This document shows, in pieces, positions 26,182 through 36,600 of a stretch of DNA of 64,000 nt. The notes under the pieces were generated by a model. It made no database searches and had not been told where the DNA came from. It saw nothing but the letters and a program-made list of their open reading frames with translations. The position numbers and the translations under genes were made by a program. The first letter of the stretch is position 1. Every line of letters starts with the position of its first letter. Origin of the DNA: Catalimonadaceae bacterium JC749 (GTDB lineage Bacteria > Bacteroidota > Bacteroidia > Cytophagales > Cyclobacteriaceae); contig JAJNNC010000017.1 of NCBI GenBank assembly GCA_021730635.1, positions 62,001-126,000 of the forward strand, read 5' to 3'.

Positions 26182-27498
26182 ATGGACATACTGTTAAAAT
26201 CAGTTACAGTAATAGACAATGAAAGCCCTTTTCATTTGAAAAAGGCTGATATTTTGATTAAAAAAGGCATGATTGCCCACATCGCCGATCCTGCGGATAC
26301 GCCTGAACAGGATGGCGTAAAAGTGATAGAAGTGCAAGGTGCATATGTGTCGGCAGGATGGATGGACATGCAGGCAAATTTTAACGATCCGGGTCATGAA
26401 TACAAGGAGGACCTGGAAAGCGGTTCTCTGGCCGCCGCTGCGGGTGGTTTTACAGAAGTAGCCCTGATGCCCAACACACATCCCGTAGTACAAACCAAGA
26501 ATGATATTCTCTATCTGAAGCGCAGAAGCGGGAGTCTGGTTCGCTTATATCCTATTGCTGCTGTTACAAAAGATGCGCAGGGAGAAGAGCTCACAGAAAT
26601 GATAGACTTGCACCAGGCAGGTGCTGTGGCTTTCTCTGATGGTAGCCAACCCCTATGGCATACGCAGGTAATGCTGAAAGCACTTCAATATGTGCAGAAA
26701 TTTGACGGGCTGCTCATCAGTCGCCCCGAAGATCAGTATTTAAATATGTTTGGCACCATGCATGAAGGTGTACAGAGTACACTCCTGGGTATGAAGGGAA
26801 TGCCTACCCTGGCTGAAACGGTAGCCATTGAGCGCGATTTATCCCTGTTGGCTTACGTGATGGAGCTGACAATCGGCCAGCCACCCCGGCTCCACTTCAG
26901 TAACCTGTCGGCTGCCTCCTCCGTAGCCCTGATCCGAAAGGCCAAAGCCATGGGATTGCCTGTGAGCTGTGATGTGGCAGCTCATCAGCTTTATTTTGAT
27001 GAGACAGCCTTAGCCGATTTTGATACTCACTATAAGGTGAATCCTCCCTTCAGAACCGCAGAAGATATTCAGGCGCTGAAAGAAGGACTGCTGGATGATA
27101 CCATCGATGTGATTGTGTCTGCCCATCAGCCACAGGATGAAGAGAGCAAGAAATGTGAATTTGATCAGGCTGCTTTTGGCATCACCGGTTTACAAACCTT
27201 CTTTCCGATTCTGGCCAGTATCCTGGGCGAAAATTTATCCTTAGAGCACCTGCTCAGGAAGATTACTGTTGCGCCAAGGGCTTTGTTGAAGTTACAGGTT
27301 CCTTCTATCAAAGTGGACGCGCCTGCAAACCTGACTGTGTTTCATCCTGAGCAGGTTTGGAAACTGGATCATACTACTAATTTTTCAAAATCGAAAAATA
27401 ATCCTTTATTCGGGAAAGAATTGAAGGGTAAAGTGCTGGCTATATTTCATGAGCAGCAATCCTGGATGGGTTTATCATCATATGACAGAAGCCGCTAA
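26182..27498 (+). CDS. dihydroorotase-like protein lacking catalytic metal ligands
   Basis: 438 aa, full length for type I dihydroorotase and similar throughout (GWMDMQANFNDPGHEYKED, MPNTHPVVQ, NPPFRTAEDIQAL, APRALLKL). However the active-site residues are replaced: the HxH of the first motif is QAN, the HAED motif reads SRPED, the HVSH region reads HFSNLS, and the TDHAPH motif reads SAHQPQ. It therefore probably cannot hydrolyse dihydroorotate. Non-catalytic dihydroorotase homologues are known as partners of aspartate transcarbamoylase, but no pyrB is adjacent. It overlaps the next gene by 17 bases; co-transcribed with the BatA gene. Confidence 0.88.
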   Translation: MDILLKSVTVIDNESPFHLKKADILIKKGMIAHIADPADTPEQDGVKVIEVQGAYVSAGWMDMQANFNDPGHEYKEDLESGSLAAAAGGFTEVALMPNTHPVVQTKNDILYLKRRSGSLVRLYPIAAVTKDAQGEELTEMIDLHQAGAVAFSDGSQPLWHTQVMLKALQYVQKFDGLLISRPEDQYLNMFGTMHEGVQSTLLGMKGMPTLAETVAIERDLSLLAYVMELTIGQPPRLHFSNLSAASSVALIRKAKAMGLPVSCDVAAHQLYFDETALADFDTHYKVNPPFRTAEDIQALKEGLLDDTIDVIVSAHQPQDEESKKCEFDQAAFGITGLQTFFPILASILGENLSLEHLLRKITVAPRALLKLQVPSIKVDAPANLTVFHPEQVWKLDHTTNFSKSKNNPLFGKELKGKVLAIFHEQQSWMGLSSYDRSR

Positions 27499-28030
27499 GC
27501 AACCGTATCCATTACTGACTGTAGCTGTTAAATACGCCCTGGTAGGGACTGCACTTACCATTGTGCTGTTCTTTGTGTTGCTATTTTTTGATAAAAATCC
27601 TTTGGTCACCAATAACTGGGTCGATTTTCTGTTACTGCCTATATTTATTTTTTTCAGTATTAAGGAATATAAGAAATATTATAATCAAGGCACTCTTCAT
27701 TTCTGGCAGGGAATGACCGTAGGATTTTTTACTTATTGCGGGATGGCTTTCGTTGTGGCTGTTTTTCTTTGGGGATATCTCTCCCTGGTAAGCCCTGCGC
27801 TGGTACAAGATTACATTACAGCCCGAACGGATCTTATCATGAGCAGTAAAGACAACTTTATTACCCAGTTTGGTGAAGAAACCTACCGCAAAGTCCTGGC
27901 GGACGTACAGCTGGTCAGGGCCTCTGATATTGCTTTAGACGATTTTATGAAGAAACTTTTGGTAGGGTTATTCATCACTTCTGTAGTCTCTGTTCTGATG
28001 AGAAGATTGCCGGTTACAGAAAAAACATAG
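27482..28030 (+). CDS. DUF4199 membrane protein
   Basis: 182 aa from the ATG at 27482 (MTEAAKQPY); the frame is open further upstream but inside the dihydroorotase-like gene. Four membrane segments are visible, with the DUF4199 hallmark of a helix pair followed by KEYKKYYNQGTLHFWQGM and a GFFTYCGMAF helix. Function of the family is unknown; it is widespread in Bacteroidota. The 17-base overlap with the upstream gene suggests coupled translation. Confidence 0.82.
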   Translation: MTEAAKQPYPLLTVAVKYALVGTALTIVLFFVLLFFDKNPLVTNNWVDFLLLPIFIFFSIKEYKKYYNQGTLHFWQGMTVGFFTYCGMAFVVAVFLWGYLSLVSPALVQDYITARTDLIMSSKDNFITQFGEETYRKVLADVQLVRASDIALDDFMKKLLVGLFITSVVSVLMRRLPVTEKT

Positions 28031-28162
28031 CCTTACAAAGTTATATTGAAGAGCAGTCGTCAGGTCTTACAGATCCTCCGTGAGAAGAATTTTAGCAGAT
28101 ACCGCCAGATTCTGCACGCTAAGTTTATATAAACCTTTATATTTATATCCTAAAAATCTATC

Positions 28163-28678
28163 ATGAATCACAACCTGAAATATGGGCTCCTTTTAGGGCT
28201 GATTAATGTGGTATTGTACCTGGCGCTCCTATTGATCGACTTTCATCTTCTGGTCAGTCCTTGGATCAGTTTCCTGATCCTGGTCATCGATATCATCGTT
28301 CTCTTTGTGGCTGGCTATGAGCTTAGAAACAAGCAGGGAGGCTATCTTACTTTCAAGGAGGCTTTTGTCTCTACCTTACTGGTATTTGCGATCGCAGGAG
28401 CTGTGAGTGTGGTTTATAACATTTTGATCTACAATGTTATTGCACCCGATGTGGCAGATACTTTACATACGGAAATTGTTGACCAAACAGCCAGCATGAT
28501 GGAAAACATCGGCGCGGAAGATGAGGTGATAGATCAGACTGTTACGGAAATGGAAGCGAATAATACTTATAGTGTGGGTAACCAGATCAAAGGTTTTTTT
28601 TATTCTTTAATCTTTGGGGTTATAATAGCGTTAATTATAGGAGCCATTATAAAGAAGAGAAAACCAGCATTTGAATAA
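28163..28678 (+). CDS. DUF4199 membrane protein, second copy
   Basis: 171 aa with four hydrophobic helices: two N-terminal, one after GGYLTFKEAFVST and one C-terminal ending in KKRKP. Same family as the gene just upstream but only distantly similar, so an old duplication. The extracytoplasmic loop is acidic and Met/Glu rich (SMMENIGAEDEVIDQ). Its TAA shares one base with the ATG of the glycosyltransferase gene, so they are co-translated. Possible partner of that transferase, by position only. Confidence 0.82.
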   Translation: MNHNLKYGLLLGLINVVLYLALLLIDFHLLVSPWISFLILVIDIIVLFVAGYELRNKQGGYLTFKEAFVSTLLVFAIAGAVSVVYNILIYNVIAPDVADTLHTEIVDQTASMMENIGAEDEVIDQTVTEMEANNTYSVGNQIKGFFYSLIFGVIIALIIGAIIKKRKPAFE

Positions 28679-29667
28679 TGGATAGTTTACAGCGGAAAGA
28701 TATTTCAGTAGTTGTTCCTCTCTATGATGAAGAAGATTCTCTGGTAGAATTATGCCAGTGGATCAGCAGAGTCATGATGGAGCATAATTTTACCTATGAA
28801 ATTATATTAGTGGACGATGGTAGCGATGATGCTTCCTGGCATATAATTACACAGATTGCAGAGGATAATCCTTTTGTGAGAGGGATACGGCTCAACAGGA
28901 ACTATGGTAAGTCCGCTGCTTTACAAACTGGCTTTTTGCATGCGTCAGGGGAAGTGGTCATCACCATGGATGCCGATCTGCAGGATAGTCCTGATGAAAT
29001 TCCCGGTTTGTACAGCATGGTGACCGAAGAAGGTTATGACCTGGTTTCCGGTTGGAAGAAAAAGCGCTATGATCCTATCAGTAAGACCATTCCTTCCCGT
29101 TTGTTCAATTTTGTGACCCAGAAAATTTCAGGCGTAAAACTGCACGATTTTAACTGTGGATTGAAAGCCTACCGAAAGAAAGTGATCAAAACATTGGAAA
29201 TATACGGAGAAATGCACCGCTATATTCCTTTGATAGCCAAACGCAATGGGTTTAATCATATCGGCGAAAAAGTAGTACAGCACCGCCCACGAAAATATGG
29301 AAAGACGAAGTTTGGCCTGGAACGTTTTATTTTTGGTTTTCTCGACCTGCTTTCCATCAGCTTTGTGTCCAAGTTCAAAAAAAGACCTATGCACTTCTTT
29401 GGTACCTTAGGTTCTTTTTGCTTTTTATTTGGTTTGGTTGTAACCATAGCGCTTATTGGTCAGAAAATATACAACATACAGCATCAGCTCACATACCGCA
29501 ATGTGGTAGATCAACCCATGTTTTTCCTCGCTTTGGTGGCTGTCATTGTGGGGGTGCAACTGTTTATGGCTGGCTTCGTCGCAGAGATGATTACCATGAA
29601 CTCCGGCAAAACCGATGATTATCTGATCACCGAAAAAGCAGGATACTCCGAAAATAAAGTAGTGTAA
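28678..29667 (+). CDS. glycosyltransferase family 2, polyprenyl-phosphate sugar synthase type
   Basis: 329 aa. GT-A domain in residues 1-230: VVVPLYDEEDSL, nucleotide-binding LVDDGSDD (DDG 46-48), metal-binding DAD 98-100 (TMDADLQDSP), acceptor motif DFNCGLKAYRK. Two C-terminal membrane helices (about 243-268 and 280-305). This is the layout of DPM1/GtrB/ArnC-like enzymes that transfer a sugar from UDP or GDP to undecaprenyl phosphate at the inner membrane. Together with the DUF4199 genes it probably serves envelope glycan assembly; sugar unknown. Confidence 0.92.
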   Translation: MDSLQRKDISVVVPLYDEEDSLVELCQWISRVMMEHNFTYEIILVDDGSDDASWHIITQIAEDNPFVRGIRLNRNYGKSAALQTGFLHASGEVVITMDADLQDSPDEIPGLYSMVTEEGYDLVSGWKKKRYDPISKTIPSRLFNFVTQKISGVKLHDFNCGLKAYRKKVIKTLEIYGEMHRYIPLIAKRNGFNHIGEKVVQHRPRKYGKTKFGLERFIFGFLDLLSISFVSKFKKRPMHFFGTLGSFCFLFGLVVTIALIGQKIYNIQHQLTYRNVVDQPMFFLALVAVIVGVQLFMAGFVAEMITMNSGKTDDYLITEKAGYSENKVV

Positions 29668-29706
29668 ATCTTTGCATGAAAGGTCTATCCGTATTACTGG
29701 CGTATG

Positions 29707-29834
29707 AGAGCATGTTCAAACTTTATCCTTTGGGCTGTAAAAGCCCTGTTACAGGACCTGGCTTCCCCTATTTTTTGAATAATAGCTCCAGCTATTGTAC
29801 AAAAACCAACAAAAACAAAATTTAAACATGCTCT
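29707..29834. repeat. 128-bp inverted-repeat element with internal hairpins (MITE-like)
   Basis: Ends are AGAGCATGTTCAAA (29707-29720) and TTTAAACATGCTCT (29821-29834), matching in inverted orientation at 13 of 14 positions. Inside are two more dyads: GGGCT-gtaaa-AGCCC at 29732-29746 and AATAGCT-cc-AGCTATT at 29781-29796. No open frame. It may be a miniature inverted-repeat transposon or a structured transcript between the glycosyltransferase and DUF4142 genes. No clear target-site duplication was seen beside it. The rest of the 29668-30041 gap shows nothing supported. Confidence 0.6.
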
Positions 29835-30041
29835 GAGGCAGACAAAAAATGGCATAGTAAATCTGTAAGTTTATGCTTACAATAGTTCATCAAGCTGTCC
29901 TCTTTCCTGAAAATTTCAATTGATTTTTGATCTAGATCGTTCTTAGGCTATACAGGGAAATCTTTCATCCTATATCTGTTGAGAATCAAACTTTTAGCGT
30001 TTAGATCTGTTTATGCTATAAAAACTAAAATTTTTTAAGCA

Positions 30042-30620
30042 ATGAAACCTATTTTTTCGATCTTATTTTCATTTGTGATTATCACTTTTCTGTTTAGTTG
30101 TGGCTCCCAGAATGCAAATGAAGCCAATAACACAGAAGATTCGGTCATCCTTAACCAATCAGCAGAACAAATCACGGATGAAGAAACCGATACAGACATA
30201 AAAGATTTGATCTATCTCACCTTCATGAATAAAGAAATGCAAGCTGCTTTAGGAGAAGTCATAGAAACCAAAAGTACTTCCAGCGATGTACAAAGTTTTG
30301 CCACTGATCTTGTACAAAACAATAAAGAAATAAGTGCCAAGATTGAGGATTTGGCTGAAGCGGCAGAAATGCAGTTACCGGGAGGTTTAGAGGTGAAACA
30401 GCAGCAAAAAATAGACAGTATTATGCAGTTATCTCCGGAGGAATTGGATAAAGCTTTCATCAACCTGATACTGGAACAACAAAAAGAAAGTATAGAACTG
30501 TTACAGGAGCTGGCCTCCAATTCAGACAATACCATCATCAGAGGGCTGGCTTCTGAGATTGCGGATGCTGAAAGATCCCAGATAGAAAGGGCTGAGATTG
30601 TACAGCAAGAAACAATGTAA
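30042..30620 (+). CDS. DUF4142-like lipoprotein
   Basis: 192 aa. Lipobox at FLFSCG (Cys20), a short Asn/Glu-rich linker, then an all-helical domain: IYLTFMNKEMQAALGEVI, SSDVQSFATDLVQNNKEI and a C-terminal amphipathic pair. This resembles the ferritin-like DUF4142 fold (with typical phrase LxxxNxxE...A..L) common in periplasmic stress proteins. No His-rich metal site is kept, so enzymatic activity is doubtful. Monocistronic, followed by an intrinsic terminator. Confidence 0.75.
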   Translation: MKPIFSILFSFVIITFLFSCGSQNANEANNTEDSVILNQSAEQITDEETDTDIKDLIYLTFMNKEMQAALGEVIETKSTSSDVQSFATDLVQNNKEISAKIEDLAEAAEMQLPGGLEVKQQQKIDSIMQLSPEELDKAFINLILEQQKESIELLQELASNSDNTIIRGLASEIADAERSQIERAEIVQQETM

Positions 30621-30642
30621 TTTGCTTTTTGTGGTTGTTAAC

Positions 30643-30675
30643 AAGGCTGACCCGACAGGGTTAGCCTTTTGTTTT
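30643..30675 (+). terminator. intrinsic terminator after DUF4142 lipoprotein
   Basis: Stem AAGGCT-g-ACCC, loop gaca, GGGT-t-AGCCTT (30643-30668) followed by TTTTGTTTT. Located 23 bases after the stop of the DUF4142 gene. Confidence 0.7.
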
Positions 30676-30728
30676 CCGTACTTTATTCATTGAATGTTGA
30701 GGAAAAACAGTGCATTACACAATTCTGT

Positions 30729-31328
30729 ATGATAGACAAACGAATCATATTAACGCTGTTACAAGCATTGATCGTAATGATGAACGGTTTTTCCCAGGCT
30801 ATAAAAGATGAAGTGGAAGAATCTATTGCAGAGCAGGAAATGCCTGAAGCGGCATTAGCGTTACTGTCTCCTCTGCTAAATGAAGCATCAGCCATCCGTT
30901 TCTACCGTGAGACAGATAACCAACAGCGAAGCTACGAGTGTAAAATGATCTGGAGAGGAAACGATTACAGTATTGAATTTCATGAGGACGGATCTTTAAT
31001 GGATATTGAGCAGTTAGTATCCTTTAGGTCACTTTCCCCGGTGTTGAGAGAAAAGATTAACAAGCATTTGTCTCAGGAATATCGTAGGTTCAAAATCAGA
31101 AAAGTGCAGAAGCAGTATTCAGCTGAGGAAACCAATGAGGCAGATAAGGAGGCCATAGAAGAATTTATGGAAAAAGATCAAGATGATCTCAGGATACGTT
31201 ACGAAATTGAGGTAGATATTAAAAGTAGGGAGGCCGTAGGATCTTTTGAAATGTTATGGGATGATGAAGGTAATTTTTTGGAGAAACGTAAAATCATTCG
31301 GCGATCCCTGGATAATCTGCTCTATTAA
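30729..31328 (+). CDS. hypothetical exported protein (PepSY-like character)
   Basis: 199 aa. The frame is open from a TTG at 30669, but that lies in the upstream terminator; the ATG at 30729 gives a short signal peptide (MIDKRIILTLLQALIVMMNGFSQA). The mature part has two repeats of a strand-helix pattern: FYRETDNQQRSYECKMIWRGNDYSIEFHEDGSLMD and RYEIEVDIKS...SFEMLWDDEGNFLEKR, reminiscent of PepSY/BLIP-like domains. No family is firmly recognised. It is followed by the DUF2490 gene after 36 bases; likely one transcript. Confidence 0.65.
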   Translation: MIDKRIILTLLQALIVMMNGFSQAIKDEVEESIAEQEMPEAALALLSPLLNEASAIRFYRETDNQQRSYECKMIWRGNDYSIEFHEDGSLMDIEQLVSFRSLSPVLREKINKHLSQEYRRFKIRKVQKQYSAEETNEADKEAIEEFMEKDQDDLRIRYEIEVDIKSREAVGSFEMLWDDEGNFLEKRKIIRRSLDNLLY

Positions 31329-31364
31329 ATGAATACACTTGCCTAATCAACTACGTCCAGCAGG

Positions 31365-32057
31365 GTGAACAAAAGTATATTTTTTTTATTGGGATTATTC
31401 TTCTTTTTTGAAAGCACCTTTGCACAGAGAGGAATATTCTTACAATGGGAACCGGAGTTTTCCTATACAAAGGATATTTCCGATCGTTGGTCATCTAACC
31501 TGAAATTAGCTCTGCGACAAAACTTTGCAGAACCCGGAAAGGAGGGAATGGTTAAAGATTACCAGATTGACTATGCACAACTGCAGGGGTTTGTAACCTA
31601 TAGTTTATGGACAAGAACCAAACTAAGTATGGGTTACGGATTTAGGTTAGAAGACTTATTAGAAGCCTCTATAGGGAATGAACACCGTATCATGGAGCAG
31701 GTAGGCTTGGTCACTCATGTGGATGGTAAGCGATTGGCCCACCGTATCAGAGCAGAACAAAGATTTCGGGAAAATGGATTGATAAATCGCTGGCGTTACC
31801 GGATTTCTTATGATGCGCCTTTGAATGGCCTTCGTTTAGATCCTGGAGAAAAGTATCTAATATTTTCTAATGAACTTTTATTTTCTTTTAATGCGGCAGA
31901 GCAGGAAGGGGAGGATAGACTTTATGTGGGGCTGGGCTGGTATTTTAATGATATGCGCAAACTGGAAACAGGGATTCAATATAGACTGGGAGCTATAGGA
32001 AGTGATAATTTAGAAAATGTCATCTGGTTGACTTCAGTCTATTATCTCAACCATTAA
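31365..32057 (+). CDS. DUF2490 family outer membrane beta-barrel protein
   Basis: 230 aa, GTG start at 31365 giving the signal MNKSIFFLLGLFFFFESTFAQ. The rest is alternating beta strands with aromatic ends: LQWEPEFSYTKDISDRWSSNLKLALRQ, RWRYRISYDAPL, LYVGLGWYFNDMRKLETGIQYRLG and a C-terminal VYYLNH. This is the DUF2490 pattern, a small predicted outer-membrane barrel of unknown function. The upstream PepSY-like gene is probably in the same operon. Convergent with the histidine kinase gene. Confidence 0.8.
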   Translation: MNKSIFFLLGLFFFFESTFAQRGIFLQWEPEFSYTKDISDRWSSNLKLALRQNFAEPGKEGMVKDYQIDYAQLQGFVTYSLWTRTKLSMGYGFRLEDLLEASIGNEHRIMEQVGLVTHVDGKRLAHRIRAEQRFRENGLINRWRYRISYDAPLNGLRLDPGEKYLIFSNELLFSFNAAEQEGEDRLYVGLGWYFNDMRKLETGIQYRLGAIGSDNLENVIWLTSVYYLNH

Positions 32058-32105
32058 CAAAATATATATTACGATAGCAAAGACTCTCTGCGTTTCTCCA
32101 TAGTT

Positions 32106-33254
32106 TCAAACTTTTCGGTTAACTGCCTCTGTGGGAAAGGTAGGTAGATATACCCACATCTCAGTCCCGTGGTCAGGTCTGCTTTTAATTTTGATTTCTC
32201 CTCCTAACCTTTCAATATTGGATTTTACAATAAAGAGTCCTAAACCACTACCTTGTGAACCTTGATTACCCCGGTAAAACATGTCAAATGCCCGATTTTG
32301 AACCTGCTTATCCATGCCTTGTCCGTTATCTTTAACTTTTATCTTTACTCCATTTTTATACTTTCTGGCAGAGATTTTAGTAACAGCGTCATCAGTATTA
32401 TTTTTTCGGTATTTGATACTGTTTTCTACAAGATTCTGAAGGATAGATCTGAATGTTTTTTCTTCTGTATTGAGTTCTATATCCCTGTTAGCAGAAATCA
32501 GTAATATCACTTGTCCCCGGCCAGGGTACCCCTCAAAACTTCTGACAACGTCCTCTATACATTCTCTGACATTAAAGTTAGAGTACGTAGGATTATTGTT
32601 GGAGGCAACACCAATTTCCAGTAATCCACTCAGAGTCCTTTCTAGTTTTTCAGTACTATTTTTGATTAAATTGAAATAATGCCTGTAAATCTCCACACTT
32701 TCTTTTTCCTGTTCAACTAAACCCAACAAGCCGGAAATAGAGGCCAAGGGACCTTTGAGGTCGTGTGAAACTCTGTATACAAATGTCTTTAATTCTTTAT
32801 TTTTCTGCTTTAGAGCGTCAGTAGCTAGCAATAGCTGTTTGATATCTTTAGCGATCAGTAAATATCCCGTAGAATTTTGATTGTTTTTTAGTACAGAAAG
32901 GGAAATAGATACAGGAAGGCTTTTTCTTTCTTTTAACTTAAACTGGGTCTCACGATTATAGAGGTGTTCTTCAAACAAAATGTCCTCTAATAACCTGTTT
33001 AGAAATCTTTGCTGACTCTTAGGAAATAAAATATTAATAGGTTGCCCAATGAGATCAAATTGATTATGATGGAGTAACTGACATGTTTTGGCATTGACAA
33101 ACTGAATGTTAAAATCATTATCAAAAATGATTAACATATCGACAATGCTTTTTAACAGACTATCAAGATAATCTCGATTAATAGAAGATTCGTTCAGTTT
33201 TTCATTTAAGAAGTCAGTTGTAGAAATCATATTATACTGATTTATTTTTAACAA
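32106..33254 (-). CDS. PAS domain sensor histidine kinase, soluble
   Basis: 382 aa without membrane segments. Residues about 30-140 form a PAS domain (MLIIFDNDFNIQFVNAKTCQLL), a short helix follows, then HisKA with H164 (VSHDLKGPLASISG) and an HATPase with N box (LQNLVENSIKYR), DNGQGMD and GSGLGLFIVKSNI. It autophosphorylates on His and would pass phosphate to a response regulator; none is adjacent, but the single-domain regulators at 45.7 and 48.0 kb are orphan candidates. A later Met (residue 9, 33230) is also a possible start. Confidence 0.9.
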   Translation of the reverse strand: MLKINQYNMISTTDFLNEKLNESSINRDYLDSLLKSIVDMLIIFDNDFNIQFVNAKTCQLLHHNQFDLIGQPINILFPKSQQRFLNRLLEDILFEEHLYNRETQFKLKERKSLPVSISLSVLKNNQNSTGYLLIAKDIKQLLLATDALKQKNKELKTFVYRVSHDLKGPLASISGLLGLVEQEKESVEIYRHYFNLIKNSTEKLERTLSGLLEIGVASNNNPTYSNFNVRECIEDVVRSFEGYPGRGQVILLISANRDIELNTEEKTFRSILQNLVENSIKYRKNNTDDAVTKISARKYKNGVKIKVKDNGQGMDKQVQNRAFDMFYRGNQGSQGSGLGLFIVKSNIERLGGEIKIKSRPDHGTEMWVYLPTFPTEAVNRKV

Positions 33255-33681
33255 AAATATAAATGCTTTTTGTATTATATAATAAATAAATTATACTTTT
33301 ATTACTTAAAGATTTTTTTAGTTAAATTAACTGTTGATTGATTTAAAAAACATTATACGTAGTGCTATGATTTTCTATTTCGATAAAAAAAAGAGGATTA
33401 TAACATAGGCAGGAGTGGGCAAAAAAAATAGTATCTAACAGGATAAATACATGAAAAGTCATATTAAGGCGTGAAATGATTCAAAAAATAGTTGATTTTT
33501 GATGAAGAAATTGCGCAGGCATAGAAAGTAAAAAGGTAGGAAAAGAGAAGTAAGCGGGTTTTAAACTATCATTGATGATATTTTAAGGCTTAAATAATAC
33601 ATACAAAATCAAGCCTTGGTTTCAGCCAACTATAGTTTTAACACCATATTCTCTAAGTTTAGGATGTAAAATCCTAAAAAA
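33255..33681. other. AT-rich intergenic region
   Basis: About 430 bases separating the divergent histidine kinase and FN3 lipoprotein genes. Very AT-rich. No exact TAnnTTTG element; TAAGTTTA near 33655 is a one-mismatch candidate. No ORF or RNA gene seen. Confidence 0.4.
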
Positions 33682-36600
33682 ATGTTGAAATATTATAAAA
33701 TATTTCTGTTCGTTTTTCTAATTATCTTTTTTGCAGGAGGCTGTGAGTTTGAAGAAAAGAATTATATCAGACCCGTACCAATCGCCCTGGAAGCAGTAGA
33801 CTTGAGTGCTACTGGGTTCACTGCTAAGTGGAAACCTATGTTAGGGGCTAATAGTTACACTTTAGAGCTTGCTACTGATGATGTTTTTGAAGAAGGTATC
33901 GTTAATAGTTTTCCAAAGGTAATTAATGATACGCTATTCAACGTAGAAAATTTGGAAGCAAGCCAAACCTACTATTACAGAGTAAAAGCTACAAGAGACA
34001 ATGGTGATACCGAATATTCTAATGTTGTAAAAGCAACAACTGACGGCTTAGCTCCTCCTAAGGTACTCGATCCAGACCATGTTACACCTGTCAGTTTTAC
34101 TGCGCAATGGCAACCTGTCCCTGAAGCTGAAAGTTACCTGCTTTATATCGCAACTGATATCGGCTTTGCTTCCATATTGGAAAAATACAATGGATTTGAA
34201 ACAACAGATACAACATATGTTATCAATGATTTAACTGTAAATCAAAAGTATTTTTATAAGGTGAAAGCAAAGCGAGGAAAAGCTACTTCTGATTTTTCCT
34301 CTACTATTTTTGCGCCTACCAGTGAGTTAGAAACACCTGTTATCCAGGAAGCTACAGAAATTAACTTAACCAGCTTTACGATCAATTGGGGAGAAGTGTC
34401 AGGCGCCACCTCTTATTTGGTATTTATCAGTACAGATCCGCTGGTAACAGATACTTTATCAGGTTATGGTCCAAAAGAAGTAACGGCCTCATCCCTGATC
34501 GTGGTGGGGTTGAATGCCAATACTACTTATTATTACCGTATACAGGCTAAAAATAGCTTGACACCCTCTGGTAAATCTGAGATTGTTGCTACAAAAACTG
34601 GCCAGCTCAGTAATCCTGTTGCACAATCAGCTAGTGATGTTCAGATTAATAGTTTCCGGGCAAATTGGGATTCTGCAGAATTTGCCACCAGTTATACATT
34701 AGATGTAGCTCGTGATCCTAATTTTACAAATTTCTTGTCTGGCTACAGGAACAGAGAAGTGGTCAATACTTCCGAAGTGGTTTCTAACCTGTTAAGAAAT
34801 ACTACCTATTATTACCGGGTGAGAGCCAAAGGGTTTGGTTCTTCTTCTGATCCTTCCAATACCGTTGAAGTCATTACAACCTCTTTTGCTAGTCCTCTGG
34901 CACTCAATGCGATTGAAGTGCAGCCTACCAGCTTTAAGGCGGTCTGGCAACCAGTTTCAAATGCTCACAGCTATCGTCTGGAAGTTGCGACAGACCCCAA
35001 CTTTACATCTACACTTTCTAACTATAATAACGTGAGTGTTGACGATACAGTAAAGCTGGTCACAGGACTAACGATTAATAAAAACTATTTCTACAGAGTG
35101 AGAGCTATAAGGGATAGTATTTTGTCAGGTTACTCAAATATTATTAGTCAGACAACTACAGACCTTTCTAAGCCTCAGATGCAGGCCGCTACTCATGTAA
35201 CACTCACTAGCTTTCATGCCAACTGGCAACCTGTGTCGGGAGCTATAAGCTATCTGATCGATGTAGCCAACGATCCGCTGTTTACAGATATCTTTGTAGA
35301 TTATGACAATAAGGAGCTAACGGCTACTACCTTGACTGTTACTGGACTGGACGCTAATAAAACTTACTATTACAGAGTCAGAGCAAAGAATAATGTGGCC
35401 ATTTCAGAAAATTCTGAGGTGGGTTCCGCCAAAACTTCCGCCATTGATCCTCCTTTGGCTTCTGCTGCCAGTAGTGTGACCATGTCCAGCTTTCAGGCCA
35501 ACTGGTCTGCCGTAACGAATGCTGATAGTTACTTGTTAGATGTAGCTGTCGATCCTAATTTTCAAAGTTTGGTGCCAGGGTTTAATGCAAAGGAGATCTT
35601 TGATACGTTTGAGATAATTTCAGACCTGGAGCCGGCCACTACTTACTATTACAGAATAAAAGCCAAAGGTCTTAATTCCACTTCTTCTTTTTCTAATGTA
35701 ATTAACGCTACCACTGCTCAGCTGCCTCCACCAAATGTATTAAATGCCACCCATCATACCGTCTTTGAATTTACGGCTAACTGGGAGGAAGTCACAGGCG
35801 CTACCAGCTATTTATTGTATGTAGCAACAGACGCAGCATTTACCCAGGTGTTACCCAATTACAATGGGAAAGAGGTGGTGGGTAGTACAGCGACTGTATC
35901 GGATTTAGAACCGCATAACACCTACTATTATCGCTTGAGAAGTAGAAGACTTTCTAAAGTTTCAGATTATTCAAATGTTAGAGCAGTGAATGCCAGCATT
36001 GCGTCTGGCTGTAGAATTTCTGAGATAGAAATTTCAGGTGTGGAAAGAGAAGTGTTTACCTATGATGATGAGGATGACCTGGTAGAGAAAATAGAATTAT
36101 TTGATATAGCAGGCCCCACCACCTTGATGCAGGATTTCTCTATGACCTACAATGGGTCTGGACAAATACTAACAGCCACCAGGAGAGAATGGAATGGAGT
36201 TGTGATGGAAACTACCGAAAATTGGAGTTTTGATTATACAAGCGGCCGGCTGTCCGGCATTGCTAAAACGGATGCCACCAATGGAAATCCCTTATCTTAT
36301 TTACAATTCCAGTATAATGATGAGGGAATGGTGTCTGAATTATTATTTTATACGGATGCTACCCAAGTAACACTTATTGACAAAGAGACATATCTGTACA
36401 ATACAAAGGGGCAGGTAACCAGCGTAGAAGATAAGGATGGCAATGAGATTAAAAAGTTTATGTATAACAATGCGTTTAATGCAGAAGCTCTCTTCCATCC
36501 TGATATTGCCTTGATGTTACATAATGCGACTGGTGGCACTAATCAGCCCATTATTCATATCCATGATCTAACTTATTATCAATATTATGATAGCGGTACC

